From: an uncultured Bacteroidota bacterium
GTDB lineage: Bacteria; Bacteroidota; Bacteroidia; Flavobacteriales; Flavobacteriaceae
DNA length: 57,902 bases
Assembly (NCBI GenBank): GCA_902557655.1
Contig: CACEAZ010000010.1
Location: 1 to 57,902, forward strand
Direction: 5' to 3'
Shown here: positions 34,100 to 43,672 of the stretch, in pieces
Numbering within the stretch: the first letter of the stretch is position 1
Layout of the letters: each line of letters starts with the position of its first letter
The notes under the pieces: generated by a model
Database searches by the model: none
What the model saw: the letters and a program-made list of their open reading frames with translations, nothing else
Told to the model about the DNA's origin: nothing
Translations under genes and position numbers: made by a program

Positions 34100-36952
34100 A
34101 TGCCAAAAGACGCTAACCTCAAATCTCTTTTAATAATCGGTTCAGGTCCTATAGTCATAGGACAAGCATGTGAATTTGATTACTCTGGTTCTCAAGCTCT
34201 ACGTTCATTGCGAGAAGATGGAATTGAGACTATTTTAATTAATTCAAATCCTGCAACAATAATGACGGATCCTGTAATGGCAGATCATGTTTATTTATTG
34301 CCTTTAAATACATCTTCAATTATTCATATTTTAAAGGAACATCCTCAAATTGACGCAGTTTTACCAACTATGGGTGGACAAACCGCGTTAAACTTATGTA
34401 TTGAGGCTGACGATAAGGGAATTTGGGAGGATTTTAATGTAAAAATTATTGGAGTTGATATAAATGCCATAAATATAACCGAGGATCGAGAAAAATTTAG
34501 AAATCTGATGCTTGATATCGGCATTCCTATGGCCCCACAAGCAACAGCTACTTCTTACCTTAAGGGCAAAGAAATCGCACAAGAGTTTGGTTTTCCGTTA
34601 GTTATTAGGGCTTCCTTTACTTTAGGAGGCACAGGTGCTTCTTTTGTTTATGAGGAAAAAGACTTTGATGAATTATTAACCAGGGGGCTTGAAACTTCAC
34701 CTATTCATGAAGTTATGATTGATAAAGCATTAATTGGTTGGAAAGAATATGAATTAGAATTACTTAGAGATGCAAATGATAATGTTGTAATTATTTGTTC
34801 AATTGAAAATATGGATCCAATGGGAATCCATACAGGTGATTCAATCACCGTTGCTCCTGCGATGACTTTGAGTGATACTTGCTATCAGCGAATGAGGGAT
34901 ATGGCCATTAAAATGATGAGAAGTATTGGGGATTTTGCTGGAGGTTGTAATGTTCAATTCGCCGTGAGCCCAGATGAAAAAGAAGATATTATTGCAATTG
35001 AAATTAATCCTAGGGTTTCCAGATCATCAGCCTTAGCAAGTAAGGCAACCGGATATCCAATTGCAAAAATTGCAGCTAAACTTGCAACTGGTTATAATTT
35101 AGATGAGCTTCAGAATCAAATTACAAAATCAACTTCAGCACTCTTTGAACCAACACTAGATTATGTTATTGTCAAAATTCCAAGATGGAATTTTGACAAA
35201 TTTGAGGGTAGTGATCGAAGATTAGGTCTGCAAATGAAAGCGGTTGGAGAAGTTATGGGTATTGGTAGATCCTTTCAGGAGGCCTTACATAAAGCAACAC
35301 AATCTTTAGAAATCAAGAGAAATGGTCTAGGAGCTGACGGTAAAGGGGAAACCGACTATGAGACAATTATTTCTAAGCTATCAATTGCCTCATGGGATCG
35401 AGTTTTTGTTATTTACGATGCTATTCAAATGGGAATTCCGTTAAGCAGAATTTATGAGTTAACAAAAATTGATATGTGGTTCCTAAAGCAATATGAAGAA
35501 TTACTTTTCTTAAAAGATGAAATTTCTAATTATTCAATAAATGATATTCCAAGAGATTTATTACTTGAGGCAAAACAAAAAGGATATGGTGATAGGCAGA
35601 TTGCTTACATACTAAAATGTCTTGAAAGTGAGGTTTACTCTAAAAGACAAGAAATGAATATAAATAGGGTGTACAAGCTTGTCGACACATGTGCTGCTGA
35701 ATTTAAAGCATTTACCCCATATTATTACTCTACTTTTGAAAATGAAATTGAAACCAATGATGGTGCAAAATATTCTGAAAACGAAAGTGTTGTTTCCGAT
35801 AAAAAGAAAATTATTGTTCTTGGATCCGGTCCAAATAGAATCGGTCAAGGAATTGAGTTTGATTATTGCTGTGTTCATGGAATTTTGGCAAGTTCAGAGT
35901 GTGGCTATGAAACAATCATGATAAATTGTAATCCTGAAACTGTTTCAACGGATTTTGACATTGCTGATAAATTATATTTCGAACCCGTTTTTTGGGAGCA
36001 TATATATGACATAATCAGGCACGAAAAACCGGAAGGAGTTATCGTTCAATTAGGTGGCCAAACTGCTTTAAAACTCGCTGAAAAGCTGGAAAGATATGGT
36101 GTTAAAATTATTGGAACAAATTACAAATCCTTAGATTTAGCTGAAGACAGAGGTTTATTTTCAACATTATTAAAGGAAAATAATATTCCTTATCCAAAAT
36201 TTGATACTGCGTCTACGGCTGATGAAGCTTTGGCAGTTGCTGAAGAACTTGATTTTCCTATACTTGTAAGACCCTCTTATGTTCTTGGTGGACAGGGAAT
36301 GAAAATTGTCATTAATAAAGAGGAATTAGAGGAGCATGTAGTTAATCTACTAAGAAAAATTCCAAACAATAAGTTACTTTTAGACCATTATCTTGACGGG
36401 GCAATTGAAGCTGAAGCCGATGCTATATGTGACGGGGAAGATGTGTATATTATTGGTATAATGGAGCATATTGAGCCATGTGGTATCCATTCTGGTGATA
36501 GTAATGCCTGTTTGCCGCCATTTAATCTTGGAGATATGGTAATCCAGCAAATTGAAGAACACACAAAAAAAATTGCTAAGGCTTTAAATACAGTAGGATT
36601 GATTAATGTTCAATTTGCAATTGTAAACGATATAGTCTACATAATAGAAGCGAATCCGAGAGCTTCAAGAACTGTTCCTTTTATTTCTAAAGCATTTCAT
36701 GAGCCTTATGTTAATTATGCTACAAAAGTGATGTTAGGAGAGAAAAAAGTTAAAGACTTTAACTTTAATCCAACATATGAAGGATATGCCATAAAAGAAC
36801 CGGTATTTTCATTTAGTAAATTTCCAAATGTAAACAAGAAGTTGGGTCCTGAAATGAAGAGTACAGGTGAGAGTATATTGTTCATCGATAATTTGCAGGA
36901 TGATAAGTTTTACGATTTATACTCAAGACGAAAAATGTATTTAAGTAAATAG
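34100..36952 (+). CDS. carB: Carbamoyl-phosphate synthase large subunit, without the C-terminal allosteric domain
   Basis: This 950-residue enzyme makes carbamoyl phosphate for pyrimidine and arginine synthesis. Two ATP-grasp halves are clear: GSGPIVIGQACEFDYSG, LPTMGGQTALN and INPRVSRSSALASKATGYP in the first; GSGPNRIGQGIEFDYC, QLGGQTALKLA, SYVLGGQGM and EANPRASRTVPF in the second. The chain stops shortly after KLGPEMKSTGES. The roughly 120-residue MGS-like regulatory domain that binds UMP and ornithine in E. coli is therefore absent. The glutaminase subunit carA is not in the window. Confidence 0.96.
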   Translation: MPKDANLKSLLIIGSGPIVIGQACEFDYSGSQALRSLREDGIETILINSNPATIMTDPVMADHVYLLPLNTSSIIHILKEHPQIDAVLPTMGGQTALNLCIEADDKGIWEDFNVKIIGVDINAINITEDREKFRNLMLDIGIPMAPQATATSYLKGKEIAQEFGFPLVIRASFTLGGTGASFVYEEKDFDELLTRGLETSPIHEVMIDKALIGWKEYELELLRDANDNVVIICSIENMDPMGIHTGDSITVAPAMTLSDTCYQRMRDMAIKMMRSIGDFAGGCNVQFAVSPDEKEDIIAIEINPRVSRSSALASKATGYPIAKIAAKLATGYNLDELQNQITKSTSALFEPTLDYVIVKIPRWNFDKFEGSDRRLGLQMKAVGEVMGIGRSFQEALHKATQSLEIKRNGLGADGKGETDYETIISKLSIASWDRVFVIYDAIQMGIPLSRIYELTKIDMWFLKQYEELLFLKDEISNYSINDIPRDLLLEAKQKGYGDRQIAYILKCLESEVYSKRQEMNINRVYKLVDTCAAEFKAFTPYYYSTFENEIETNDGAKYSENESVVSDKKKIIVLGSGPNRIGQGIEFDYCCVHGILASSECGYETIMINCNPETVSTDFDIADKLYFEPVFWEHIYDIIRHEKPEGVIVQLGGQTALKLAEKLERYGVKIIGTNYKSLDLAEDRGLFSTLLKENNIPYPKFDTASTADEALAVAEELDFPILVRPSYVLGGQGMKIVINKEELEEHVVNLLRKIPNNKLLLDHYLDGAIEAEADAICDGEDVYIIGIMEHIEPCGIHSGDSNACLPPFNLGDMVIQQIEEHTKKIAKALNTVGLINVQFAIVNDIVYIIEANPRASRTVPFISKAFHEPYVNYATKVMLGEKKVKDFNFNPTYEGYAIKEPVFSFSKFPNVNKKLGPEMKSTGESILFIDNLQDDKFYDLYSRRKMYLSK

Positions 36953-36961
36953 TATCTTCTC

Positions 36962-36983
36962 TTTATTTATTTTTATAAATAAA
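36962..36983 (+). repeat. AT-only stem-loop after carB
   Basis: TTTATTTAT (36962-36970) pairs with ATAAATAAA (36975-36983) around a TTTT loop, ten bases after the carB stop. It has no GC and no T-run, so it would be a weak terminator at best. It could also stabilise the carB mRNA end, or be a chance event in AT-rich DNA. Confidence 0.3.
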
Positions 36984-37002
36984 TTAATTGTAAATTGATT
37001 TT

Positions 37003-38112
37003 ATGGATTTAGTCATAATAATTTTACTTGTTGTTGTTTTTTTTACCCTGATATATTTAATCTACAAGACAAGTTCATCCAAAAGTTCAATTGAAGCTAC
37101 TGATTTATTGAATTTCTCAAATAGCCTGAATACTCAGATCCAGGACATCAGAAAAGAAATTGATAGTAATTCAAGAGAAAGTAGGGGTGAGATTGAGAAA
37201 AAGCTTAATAATATCAATAAACAAATTAATGATTATCATCAAAGTTCATCAGTTTCAATAACTCAACAATTTAAAGAGTCTAATAAAGTTATTAAAGATG
37301 TTACAACCGAGTTAGAAAAAATTAAGGGGACAAATGAGCAAGTATTAAGCTTTGCTAATCAGATGAAAACTCTTGAGAGAATTCTAGGAAATCAAAAGCA
37401 AAGAGGAGTTTTGGGAGAAATTCAATTAGAAAATTTACTTGCAAATGTATTACCACCTGAATTGTTTCAAATGCAATATAGTTTTTCAAATAAAGAAATA
37501 GTAGATGCGATTGTCAGAGTTGGAGATTTTATTATTCCTGTTGATGCAAAATTTTCATTGGATAATTATAACAAGATGATTGAGTCTACCAACAAAGATG
37601 AGTTAGCTGAGTTAGAAAAAAAATTCAAAGCTGATATTAAAAACAGAATTGATGAAACTTCAAAATATATTAGACCAAATGAAAAAACAACTGATTATGC
37701 ATACATGTTTATTCCTGCGGATGGTCTATACCAAGATTTATTAAATAGTAGGGTAGGATCATTAAAAATTAATCAGAGAGATTTGGTTAATTATGCATAT
37801 GAGAAAAAAGTTATGATTGTATCTCCCATGAGTCTATTTCCAATGCTTCAAATAACGGTGAAAGCCTTACACAATATGAAGGTTGAAGATTCTATTAATG
37901 ATATAATAAAAAATGTAGAGAAATTATCAAATCATCTAAATGCATACAAAACTTATCACGATAAGCTTGGAAATACCTTGGGTACTGCAGTGAATCATTA
38001 TAATGATACAACCAAAGAGTTTAAAAAAATAAACAAAGATATAATTAAGATTTCAGGCTCTACAGATCTTGATATTAATACCGATTTAATCGAGAAGCCT
38101 TCAGAGGATTAG
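37003..38112 (+). CDS. rmuC: DNA recombination protein RmuC family
   Basis: This 369-residue protein has an N-terminal transmembrane anchor (residues 3-22) and a long coiled coil (about 35-130). The RmuC nuclease-like core follows: QKQRGVLGEIQLENLLANVLPP in pieces (RGVLGEIQLENLL), DAIVRVGDFIIPVDAKFSLDNY, YAYMFIPADGLYQ and VMIVSPMSLFPML. In E. coli, RmuC limits inversions at short inverted repeats. It converges with the DUF6580 gene with a four-base overlap. Confidence 0.92.
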   Translation: MDLVIIILLVVVFFTLIYLIYKTSSSKSSIEATDLLNFSNSLNTQIQDIRKEIDSNSRESRGEIEKKLNNINKQINDYHQSSSVSITQQFKESNKVIKDVTTELEKIKGTNEQVLSFANQMKTLERILGNQKQRGVLGEIQLENLLANVLPPELFQMQYSFSNKEIVDAIVRVGDFIIPVDAKFSLDNYNKMIESTNKDELAELEKKFKADIKNRIDETSKYIRPNEKTTDYAYMFIPADGLYQDLLNSRVGSLKINQRDLVNYAYEKKVMIVSPMSLFPMLQITVKALHNMKVEDSINDIIKNVEKLSNHLNAYKTYHDKLGNTLGTAVNHYNDTTKEFKKINKDIIKISGSTDLDINTDLIEKPSED

Positions 38113-38609
38113 ACCCTTTTATTTGTAATTAATTTTTTGGATATTTCCTGAAATGAAACTTTAAATAAAAACCCAAAGAATAAGTCCCCCGCTATGCTGT
38201 ATCCAAAAAACGGAATTGCCATTGTATAACATAATAAAAGACCATCTAGTGTTTTAGGATAACCAATCAGCCAAACTCCAAAATTTGATATTAAAAAGAA
38301 AATCAAACTACTTAAAAAAATATTTTTAACTCTGATTTTTTTTATTCTTGTTCCGATGAATACTACAGATAAAAATGAAATGTAAACAAAGAGGTTAATC
38401 AATGAAAAGCCTAAGAAAAAATCTGAAATAATTAATATTACAAGAGGTATAGTAAAAGCAATTTTTTTATTAAAAAAATTCAGTCCACTAAACAAAGCTA
38501 TGGCGGTTATGGGAGAGAAATTTGGAGGATGAGGTATTATCCTTGAAATTATGCCAAATATTATTAATACAAGTACAAGTTTTTCAGACCGTTTAAAATT
38601 TAAATTCAT
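38109..38609 (-). CDS. DUF6580 family membrane protein (ECF S-component-like)
   Basis: This 166-residue hydrophobic protein of about five transmembrane helices contains RIIPHPPNFSPITAIALFSG, the family hallmark, and a late GDLFFGFLF segment. The size and fold pattern resemble substrate-binding S components of ECF transporters. No ligand can be inferred. I chose ATG 38609 (MNLNFKRSEK), because an extended start at 38678 would overlap the upstream protease gene by 68 bases; 38609 leaves a one-base gap. Confidence 0.82.
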   Translation of the reverse strand: MNLNFKRSEKLVLVLIIFGIISRIIPHPPNFSPITAIALFSGLNFFNKKIAFTIPLVILIISDFFLGFSLINLFVYISFLSVVFIGTRIKKIRVKNIFLSSLIFFLISNFGVWLIGYPKTLDGLLLCYTMAIPFFGYSIAGDLFFGFLFKVSFQEISKKLITNKRV

Positions 38610-38610
38610 A

Positions 38611-40041
38611 TCACTTTTTAAATTTACTTTTATTAATATACATTTCTTTACTAAAATTTTCAAAAATTTGACTATCATCTATTAATCCATAGATTTCCAT
38701 CCTATTTTCATACAAATTTTTAGAGCCAATTAGATTTATAGTTTGATTTAGTAAAGGTTCATTAATATTACCAATTGTTCCCATATCATAAGGTCTTTCC
38801 TCAAATTCAAAATCTGGAATTAGACCATTGAAATAATCAGTTTGCCCAATTACATTTAGTGTTTTTAGAACCAATGGTTGGATTGCATATGTGTGTGAAG
38901 GATTGATATTTTGACTCGTAAAATTTTCAGAGTCATAAAGGGTTACCGAAGCTTGGTATTTTCCATAAGTGGTAGTACCAACTTGTACAACATCGATGTA
39001 AGGGGCCAAACAATTAATAACAAGTTCACTGGCTGAAGCAGAACTTCTAGAAGTTAAAATATATATACGATTCAAATTAAGACTGTTTTCTGATGTTAGA
39101 AACCTGTTTATTAAATATTCAGGATCATTGTTTAACCAATAATTTTGAATATCTGTATTCCATTGTTCTGTACTAAAAATTTCATTTTGAAACTGACCTG
39201 TAATTAAACTAGAAAGTAATACAGCTGAATTAATACTTCCTCCGGGATTATATCTTAAATCTAGTATAAGTTCATCTACAGACGTGGATTTAAATTCAGA
39301 AAAAATAATTTCAAGGTTGTTATCAAAATTAGGAACAAATTGATTGTACATTAGGTATGCAATATTTCTTCCAGAGCTATTTATGATATCATAGTGAAAA
39401 ATCGGATTTTTATTTAATGGTTGTTTAGAAAGATCAACATTAATATTATTTAGCTCAATTGTATCGTCATTAGTTGTATCAGTATTCATATCATTATAAG
39501 TTGCAAAATTTACTTGATAGTTTTCCTGAGATAGCAAACTGTTGTAATTACTAATATTTAGAACTGTATTATCAATAGAAGTAAAAATATCCCCTCTTTT
39601 TATATTATTTGCTTCAGCGTTTGAATTTGGGTGGATATATCTCACAACGCCGAAAATTTCATTAGATGAGTTGGGTTTATAACTTAAGCCGAATTCCATT
39701 CCATTTGAAACTGATGTTCCGCTGAGAATCTGTTCAAGTTCAATATAGTTGTCTGTAAGAACACTGAATTTATCAATATTTTCTCTATTGTAAATTAATG
39801 ATTCAAATAATATTTCTGGAGTTTCATAGTTGTTCAGATAATTAGCATAATCTGTTGAGGAATCAAATCTGTCATTAGCTAAATCTAATATTTCTTGTTT
39901 GTATAAATAAAAGGCATTCATTCCTTTCCATACAAAATCATTAATTTCACTTGCATATGCACCATTATCGTCATTATCTTCAAAGCAACTTTGAAACGTC
40001 AATAATAAGACTATAAGTACTATTATTTTAGAATTACTCAT
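38611..40041 (-). CDS. S41 family C-terminal processing peptidase, lipoprotein
   Basis: This 476-residue protein has a lipoprotein signal (LLLTFQSC, Cys19) followed by an acidic DNDDNG linker that favours export away from the inner membrane. A PDZ domain (VVRYIHPNSNAEANNIKRGD and nearby) precedes the tail-specific protease core: ELILDLRYNPGGSINSA, TSRSSASASELV with the nucleophile Ser, and TYGKYQ with the catalytic Lys. It probably degrades or processes envelope proteins. It is transcribed with the DUF6580 gene (one-base gap) and lies nine bases after purB. Confidence 0.9.
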   Translation of the reverse strand: MSNSKIIVLIVLLLTFQSCFEDNDDNGAYASEINDFVWKGMNAFYLYKQEILDLANDRFDSSTDYANYLNNYETPEILFESLIYNRENIDKFSVLTDNYIELEQILSGTSVSNGMEFGLSYKPNSSNEIFGVVRYIHPNSNAEANNIKRGDIFTSIDNTVLNISNYNSLLSQENYQVNFATYNDMNTDTTNDDTIELNNINVDLSKQPLNKNPIFHYDIINSSGRNIAYLMYNQFVPNFDNNLEIIFSEFKSTSVDELILDLRYNPGGSINSAVLLSSLITGQFQNEIFSTEQWNTDIQNYWLNNDPEYLINRFLTSENSLNLNRIYILTSRSSASASELVINCLAPYIDVVQVGTTTYGKYQASVTLYDSENFTSQNINPSHTYAIQPLVLKTLNVIGQTDYFNGLIPDFEFEERPYDMGTIGNINEPLLNQTINLIGSKNLYENRMEIYGLIDDSQIFENFSKEMYINKSKFKK

Positions 40042-40050
40042 TGGTATAAA

Positions 40051-41397
40051 TTAATGAATTCCTGTAAAATTTTCTGGAGTAATATCTTTTAACTCAATTT
40101 TAATAGATTCACTAACCGAAAGAGAATTTATAAAATTATGAATATGTTTTTTATCAATTTTTTTATTTGTCCTGGTAAGCTCTTTTAAGGCTTCATAAGG
40201 TTTAGGGTATTTCTCTCTTCTCAATATTGTTTGAATAGCTTCTGCAATAACAACCCAATTATCTTCTAAATCCCTTTTGATTTTTACTTCATTTACTATT
40301 AATTTACCAATTCCTTTTGATGTTGATTTAAATCCAATTATTGTGTGTGCGAGTGGAACTCCGATATTCCTTAATACCGTGCTGTCAGTCAAATCTCTTT
40401 GTAGTCTGGAAATGGGTAATTTATTAGATAAATGCTCAAAAATAGAGTTAGCATAACCTAAATTCCCTTCACTATTTTCAAAATCAATTGGGTTTACTTT
40501 GTGAGGCATAGCTGAACTACCTATTTCTCCTTCTTTAATCTTCTGTTTGAAGTAATCCATTGAGATATATGTCCATATATCTCTATTAAAATCAATCAGA
40601 ATTGTATTTATTCTTTTCAGGTTATCAAATATCGCAGCCAAATGATCATAATGTTCAATTTGAGTTGTTGGAAAAGAGTGCTTTAATCCTAATTTTTTTT
40701 CGATAAACTGTTTTGACAATTTAATCCAGTCAAATTTCCCATAAGCTACATGATGAGCATTAAAATTCCCTGTTGCTCCACCAAATTTCGCTGCAATTGG
40801 TATTTGGCTTAAAAGTTTTTTTTGTTCTTCAATTCTGGTTTTAAAAACTTTAATTTCTTTACCTAGCTTTGTAGGGGAAGCAGGTTGTCCATGTGTTCTA
40901 GCTAGCATGGAAATATTTTGCCATTTGATAGAAATATCATTTAATACTTCAATTATTTTATCAAGTTCAATAATATAAACTTGTTCATACATTTCTTTTA
41001 AGCTCAAAGGTATAGCAGTATTGTTGATATCTTGAGAAGTAAGCCCAAAATGAATAAATTCAACAAACTCACTTAGTTTTAAATCTTTAAACCTTTTCTT
41101 TAAAAAATATTCTGCCGCTTTAACATCATGGTTGGTAGTTTTTTCAATTTCTTTAACTTCAAGGGCATCCTTGTCAGAAAAATTTAAATAAATCTCACGA
41201 AGATCTTCAAATTTTTTTTTCTCAAACTTTTTAAGTTGTGGTATTTCAAATTCACATAAACTTATAAAGTATTCAATCTCAACAATTAATCTGTATTTAA
41301 TTAAGGCTTTCTCAGAAAAAAAGTCATTTAGTTCAGCAGTCTTTGAACTGTATCTACCGTCAATAGGAGAAATTGCATTTAGACTAAATTTAGACAT
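40051..41397 (-). CDS. purB: Adenylosuccinate lyase
   Basis: This 448-residue enzyme acts twice in purine synthesis, splitting SAICAR and adenylosuccinate to release fumarate. Motifs are LNAISPIDGRYSSKT at the N-terminus, TTNHDVKAAEYF, HFGLTSQDINNTA with the catalytic His region, RTHGQPASPT, and the signature loop GSSAMPHKVNPIDFEN. ATG 41397 (MSKFSLNAISP) is preferred over an upstream ATG at 41421, because the family begins there and a -7 box at 41419-41426 would sit on the longer reading. Confidence 0.96.
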   Translation of the reverse strand: MSKFSLNAISPIDGRYSSKTAELNDFFSEKALIKYRLIVEIEYFISLCEFEIPQLKKFEKKKFEDLREIYLNFSDKDALEVKEIEKTTNHDVKAAEYFLKKRFKDLKLSEFVEFIHFGLTSQDINNTAIPLSLKEMYEQVYIIELDKIIEVLNDISIKWQNISMLARTHGQPASPTKLGKEIKVFKTRIEEQKKLLSQIPIAAKFGGATGNFNAHHVAYGKFDWIKLSKQFIEKKLGLKHSFPTTQIEHYDHLAAIFDNLKRINTILIDFNRDIWTYISMDYFKQKIKEGEIGSSAMPHKVNPIDFENSEGNLGYANSIFEHLSNKLPISRLQRDLTDSTVLRNIGVPLAHTIIGFKSTSKGIGKLIVNEVKIKRDLEDNWVVIAEAIQTILRREKYPKPYEALKELTRTNKKIDKKHIHNFINSLSVSESIKIELKDITPENFTGIH

Positions 41398-41418
41398 AAA
41401 ATAAATGTTAAAGATTTG

Positions 41419-41426
41419 CAAAGTTA
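41419..41426 (-). promoter_or_regulatory. -7 promoter box for purB
   Basis: TAACTTTG on the minus strand (41426-41419) fits TAnnTTTG and places the transcript start just before ATG 41397. The -33 site is not clear. An inverted copy (ACTTTGC at 41452-41458) faces the divergent membrane protein gene. Confidence 0.4.
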
Positions 41427-41483
41427 ATCAAATTATTACATTTTATGCTTTACTTTGCAGAACTACATTAAACAAGATATATT

Positions 41484-42281
41484 TTGATAAGTATTGGTCA
41501 ATTATTTTCTAAAACATTCAAAGCACTAAAAGGGCATTGGATTCAAGCTATTTGTATTTTTTTTGTCTTTAATTTTGCTATTGCAATTGTTCAGGCAATA
41601 CCTGCTATTGGAGGTTTTATGTCATTAATTATTTCCGGACCCTTAACAATTGGAATTTCTGTTTATTCATTAAAAATTATAAACGACAATTTTCCTAAGG
41701 CTGAAAATGTTCTAGACGGCTTAAAATATAATCTTGGTAACGGAATTTTAGCTTATTTTATTCTAATTCCAGTGATCCTTATTGTTGGCTTTATTTTAAT
41801 GGTTATGTTTTTAGCTGTAAACTTTTTGATTTATATTTTCTTAGTTTCTTTGTTTTACACCCAATCGTATGAGGTATTTATAAATTCAATGGATTGGGAA
41901 GCTATAATTTCTCCCCTTAAAGTTTTTTCTTTCAGGGTAGGTATTGTTGAGCCTGTTTTACTTGGATTATTTATAATAACTAGCATACTATTTTCTGTAG
42001 TTTTGCCATGGATAATAGCATCAATACCTTTTGCTATGACCTTTTTTATTATGGCTGAAGACACCTCTATCGATGCTTGGGACGCGGTTCAAAAAAGCTG
42101 GAATATGATGAAGGGTTATAAGCGTAAATATCTGATGCTAAACATAGTCTTATTACTATTGGTAATCCCAGTAATGCTATTTACCCTTTTCATTGGCCTT
42201 TTATGGTTTATTCCTTTTTCTTTTATTATATCAGCAGTTTTTTATCAGCAAATAAAAGAAAATAATAAGTTGATTGACTAG
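41484..42281 (+). CDS. Multi-pass membrane protein of unknown function
   Basis: This 265-residue protein has about six transmembrane helices (around residues 20-40, 44-62, 85-115, 150-170, 175-195 and 215-245). It starts with SIGQLFSKTFKALKGHW and has a short DAWDAVQKSWNMMKGYKRKY segment before the last helices, like DUF975/YciC-type proteins whose N-terminal helix lies on the membrane. The start is TTG at 41484; no ATG occurs before residue 46. It is divergent from purB and converges with the following gene, overlapping by four bases. I do not assign a function. Confidence 0.72.
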   Translation: MISIGQLFSKTFKALKGHWIQAICIFFVFNFAIAIVQAIPAIGGFMSLIISGPLTIGISVYSLKIINDNFPKAENVLDGLKYNLGNGILAYFILIPVILIVGFILMVMFLAVNFLIYIFLVSLFYTQSYEVFINSMDWEAIISPLKVFSFRVGIVEPVLLGLFIITSILFSVVLPWIIASIPFAMTFFIMAEDTSIDAWDAVQKSWNMMKGYKRKYLMLNIVLLLLVIPVMLFTLFIGLLWFIPFSFIISAVFYQQIKENNKLID

Positions 42282-43051
42282 TTTTTAATTGTCTTGTTTA
42301 ACACTTTATATTCCTCATAACATTCACTGATTGCATCGAGTACTTGAAGATCATTTGCTTTTCTTATAAATTCGTCTGAATAATTACACTGAGCGATAAG
42401 AAAGTCTAAATCAATTTTATCTATGTCTAAGAGTACAATTAGCATTTCTCTGTCAAATCTATTAGCTAATGCATTTCTTATTTGATCATCTTTTTTCATC
42501 TTTTTAAGCTTCCTTAGTTGGTTTGGTTCACGTCCAAAAACCTTATATAAAAAATCAACAGGATTGAATATTGCATTTAGAGCCTTTGTAACTGCACTAG
42601 ATGGTCTTACACTTGATTCATATCCAACATTTGGCAGGCCTGAAATACTATATCTATAATTGTTGTTAATAGGAACTTGTTTTATATCCACCTCTAGATA
42701 ACCTGTAAGCTTCATTTCATAAACAACAACTTCTTCTAAAGCTAACGCTAATTCAGTTAGCTCAATGACAGTGTTTGTACCAAATTTTATCCAGTCATTT
42801 GTTACCCTAACTTTTATAGATTTAAAGCCTAGATATGAAAAATGAAGAGTGTCATCAACTTGAGCATTAATTTCAAATTCACCTTTTTTACTTGTAGCTG
42901 TTCCTATTACCTTATTAAGGTTTACAATATTTACATTTTCTAGAGGAAGATTGTTTTTTGAATTGAGAATTGTTCCACTTACATAATCTGATTCTTGAGA
43001 AAATGAAACAATATAGATAAAAAATAAAAGAAAGATTAATCCTTTTTTCAT
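42278..43051 (-). CDS. Exported protein with CarboxypepD_reg-like (beta-sandwich) domain
   Basis: This 257-residue protein has an N-terminal signal peptide (residues 1-18, ending SFSQ). The domain GTILNSKNNLPLENVNIVN, with KKGEFEINAQVDDTLHFSYLGFKS in its second half, follows; this is the fold found as a plug extension in SusC/TonB-dependent receptors and as stand-alone periplasmic proteins. The C-terminal 120 residues are helical and charged, with a VFGREPNQLRKLKKMKKDD segment. The function is unknown, and the protein is conserved in Flavobacteriia. It lies in the rlmH-rdgB run after a 36-base gap. Confidence 0.82.
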   Translation of the reverse strand: MKKGLIFLLFFIYIVSFSQESDYVSGTILNSKNNLPLENVNIVNLNKVIGTATSKKGEFEINAQVDDTLHFSYLGFKSIKVRVTNDWIKFGTNTVIELTELALALEEVVVYEMKLTGYLEVDIKQVPINNNYRYSISGLPNVGYESSVRPSSAVTKALNAIFNPVDFLYKVFGREPNQLRKLKKMKKDDQIRNALANRFDREMLIVLLDIDKIDLDFLIAQCNYSDEFIRKANDLQVLDAISECYEEYKVLNKTIKN

Positions 43052-43087
43052 ACGTTAAATATAATTACTTAAATGACTATTTATTTG

Positions 43088-43672
43088 CTAAATCTGATAA
43101 AGATTTGTTAAATAGTTAACAAGCTTGTTTATCGCTATTGATCTGTGAGCAATTTTATTTTTTTCTTTAAGATTCATTTGCCCAAATGAAATTTTACTTC
43201 CATTTGGAATAAATATTGGGTCGTAACCAAAACCTGATTTTCCCAGTCTTTTTTTTGAAATAGTTCCCTTACATATTCCTTCAAATGTTTTTATTGATCC
43301 GTCTATGTTTAATGAAATCACAGTTTTGAATTGTGCATTTCTATTAGACTTATTTTTTAATAGGCTTAATAATTTATCAATGTTTTCGTCAGATGAAGCA
43401 TTCAAACCAGCAAATCTTTTTGAATGAACTCCAGGAGCACCATCAAGAATTTCAACTTCTAAACCCGTATCATCGGCAAAGCAGTCATAACCTGTACTGT
43501 ATTTAACAACCTTACATTTTATTTTTGAATTTTCAATAATGGTGTTTTTATTCTCAGGAATTTCATTTTTAAAACCAATATCATTCAAACTATATATTTC
43601 AAATGTATTTGACAGAAGTTCTTTTACCTCTTTAAGTTTGTTGTCGTTATGTGTGGCAAAAACAAGTTTCAT
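43088..43672 (-). CDS. rdgB: Non-canonical purine NTP pyrophosphatase (RdgB/HAM1)
   Basis: This 194-residue enzyme hydrolyses dITP, ITP and XTP to the monophosphates, keeping deaminated purines out of DNA and RNA. The family start FATHNDNKLKEVKELL, the metal-binding DCFADDTGLEVEIL, APGVHSKRFAG and the C-terminal GFGYDPIFIP and AHRSIAINKL are all present. Its ATG overlaps the rlmH stop by one base (TAATG), so the two are translated together. Confidence 0.96.
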   Translation of the reverse strand: MKLVFATHNDNKLKEVKELLSNTFEIYSLNDIGFKNEIPENKNTIIENSKIKCKVVKYSTGYDCFADDTGLEVEILDGAPGVHSKRFAGLNASSDENIDKLLSLLKNKSNRNAQFKTVISLNIDGSIKTFEGICKGTISKKRLGKSGFGYDPIFIPNGSKISFGQMNLKEKNKIAHRSIAINKLVNYLTNLYQI

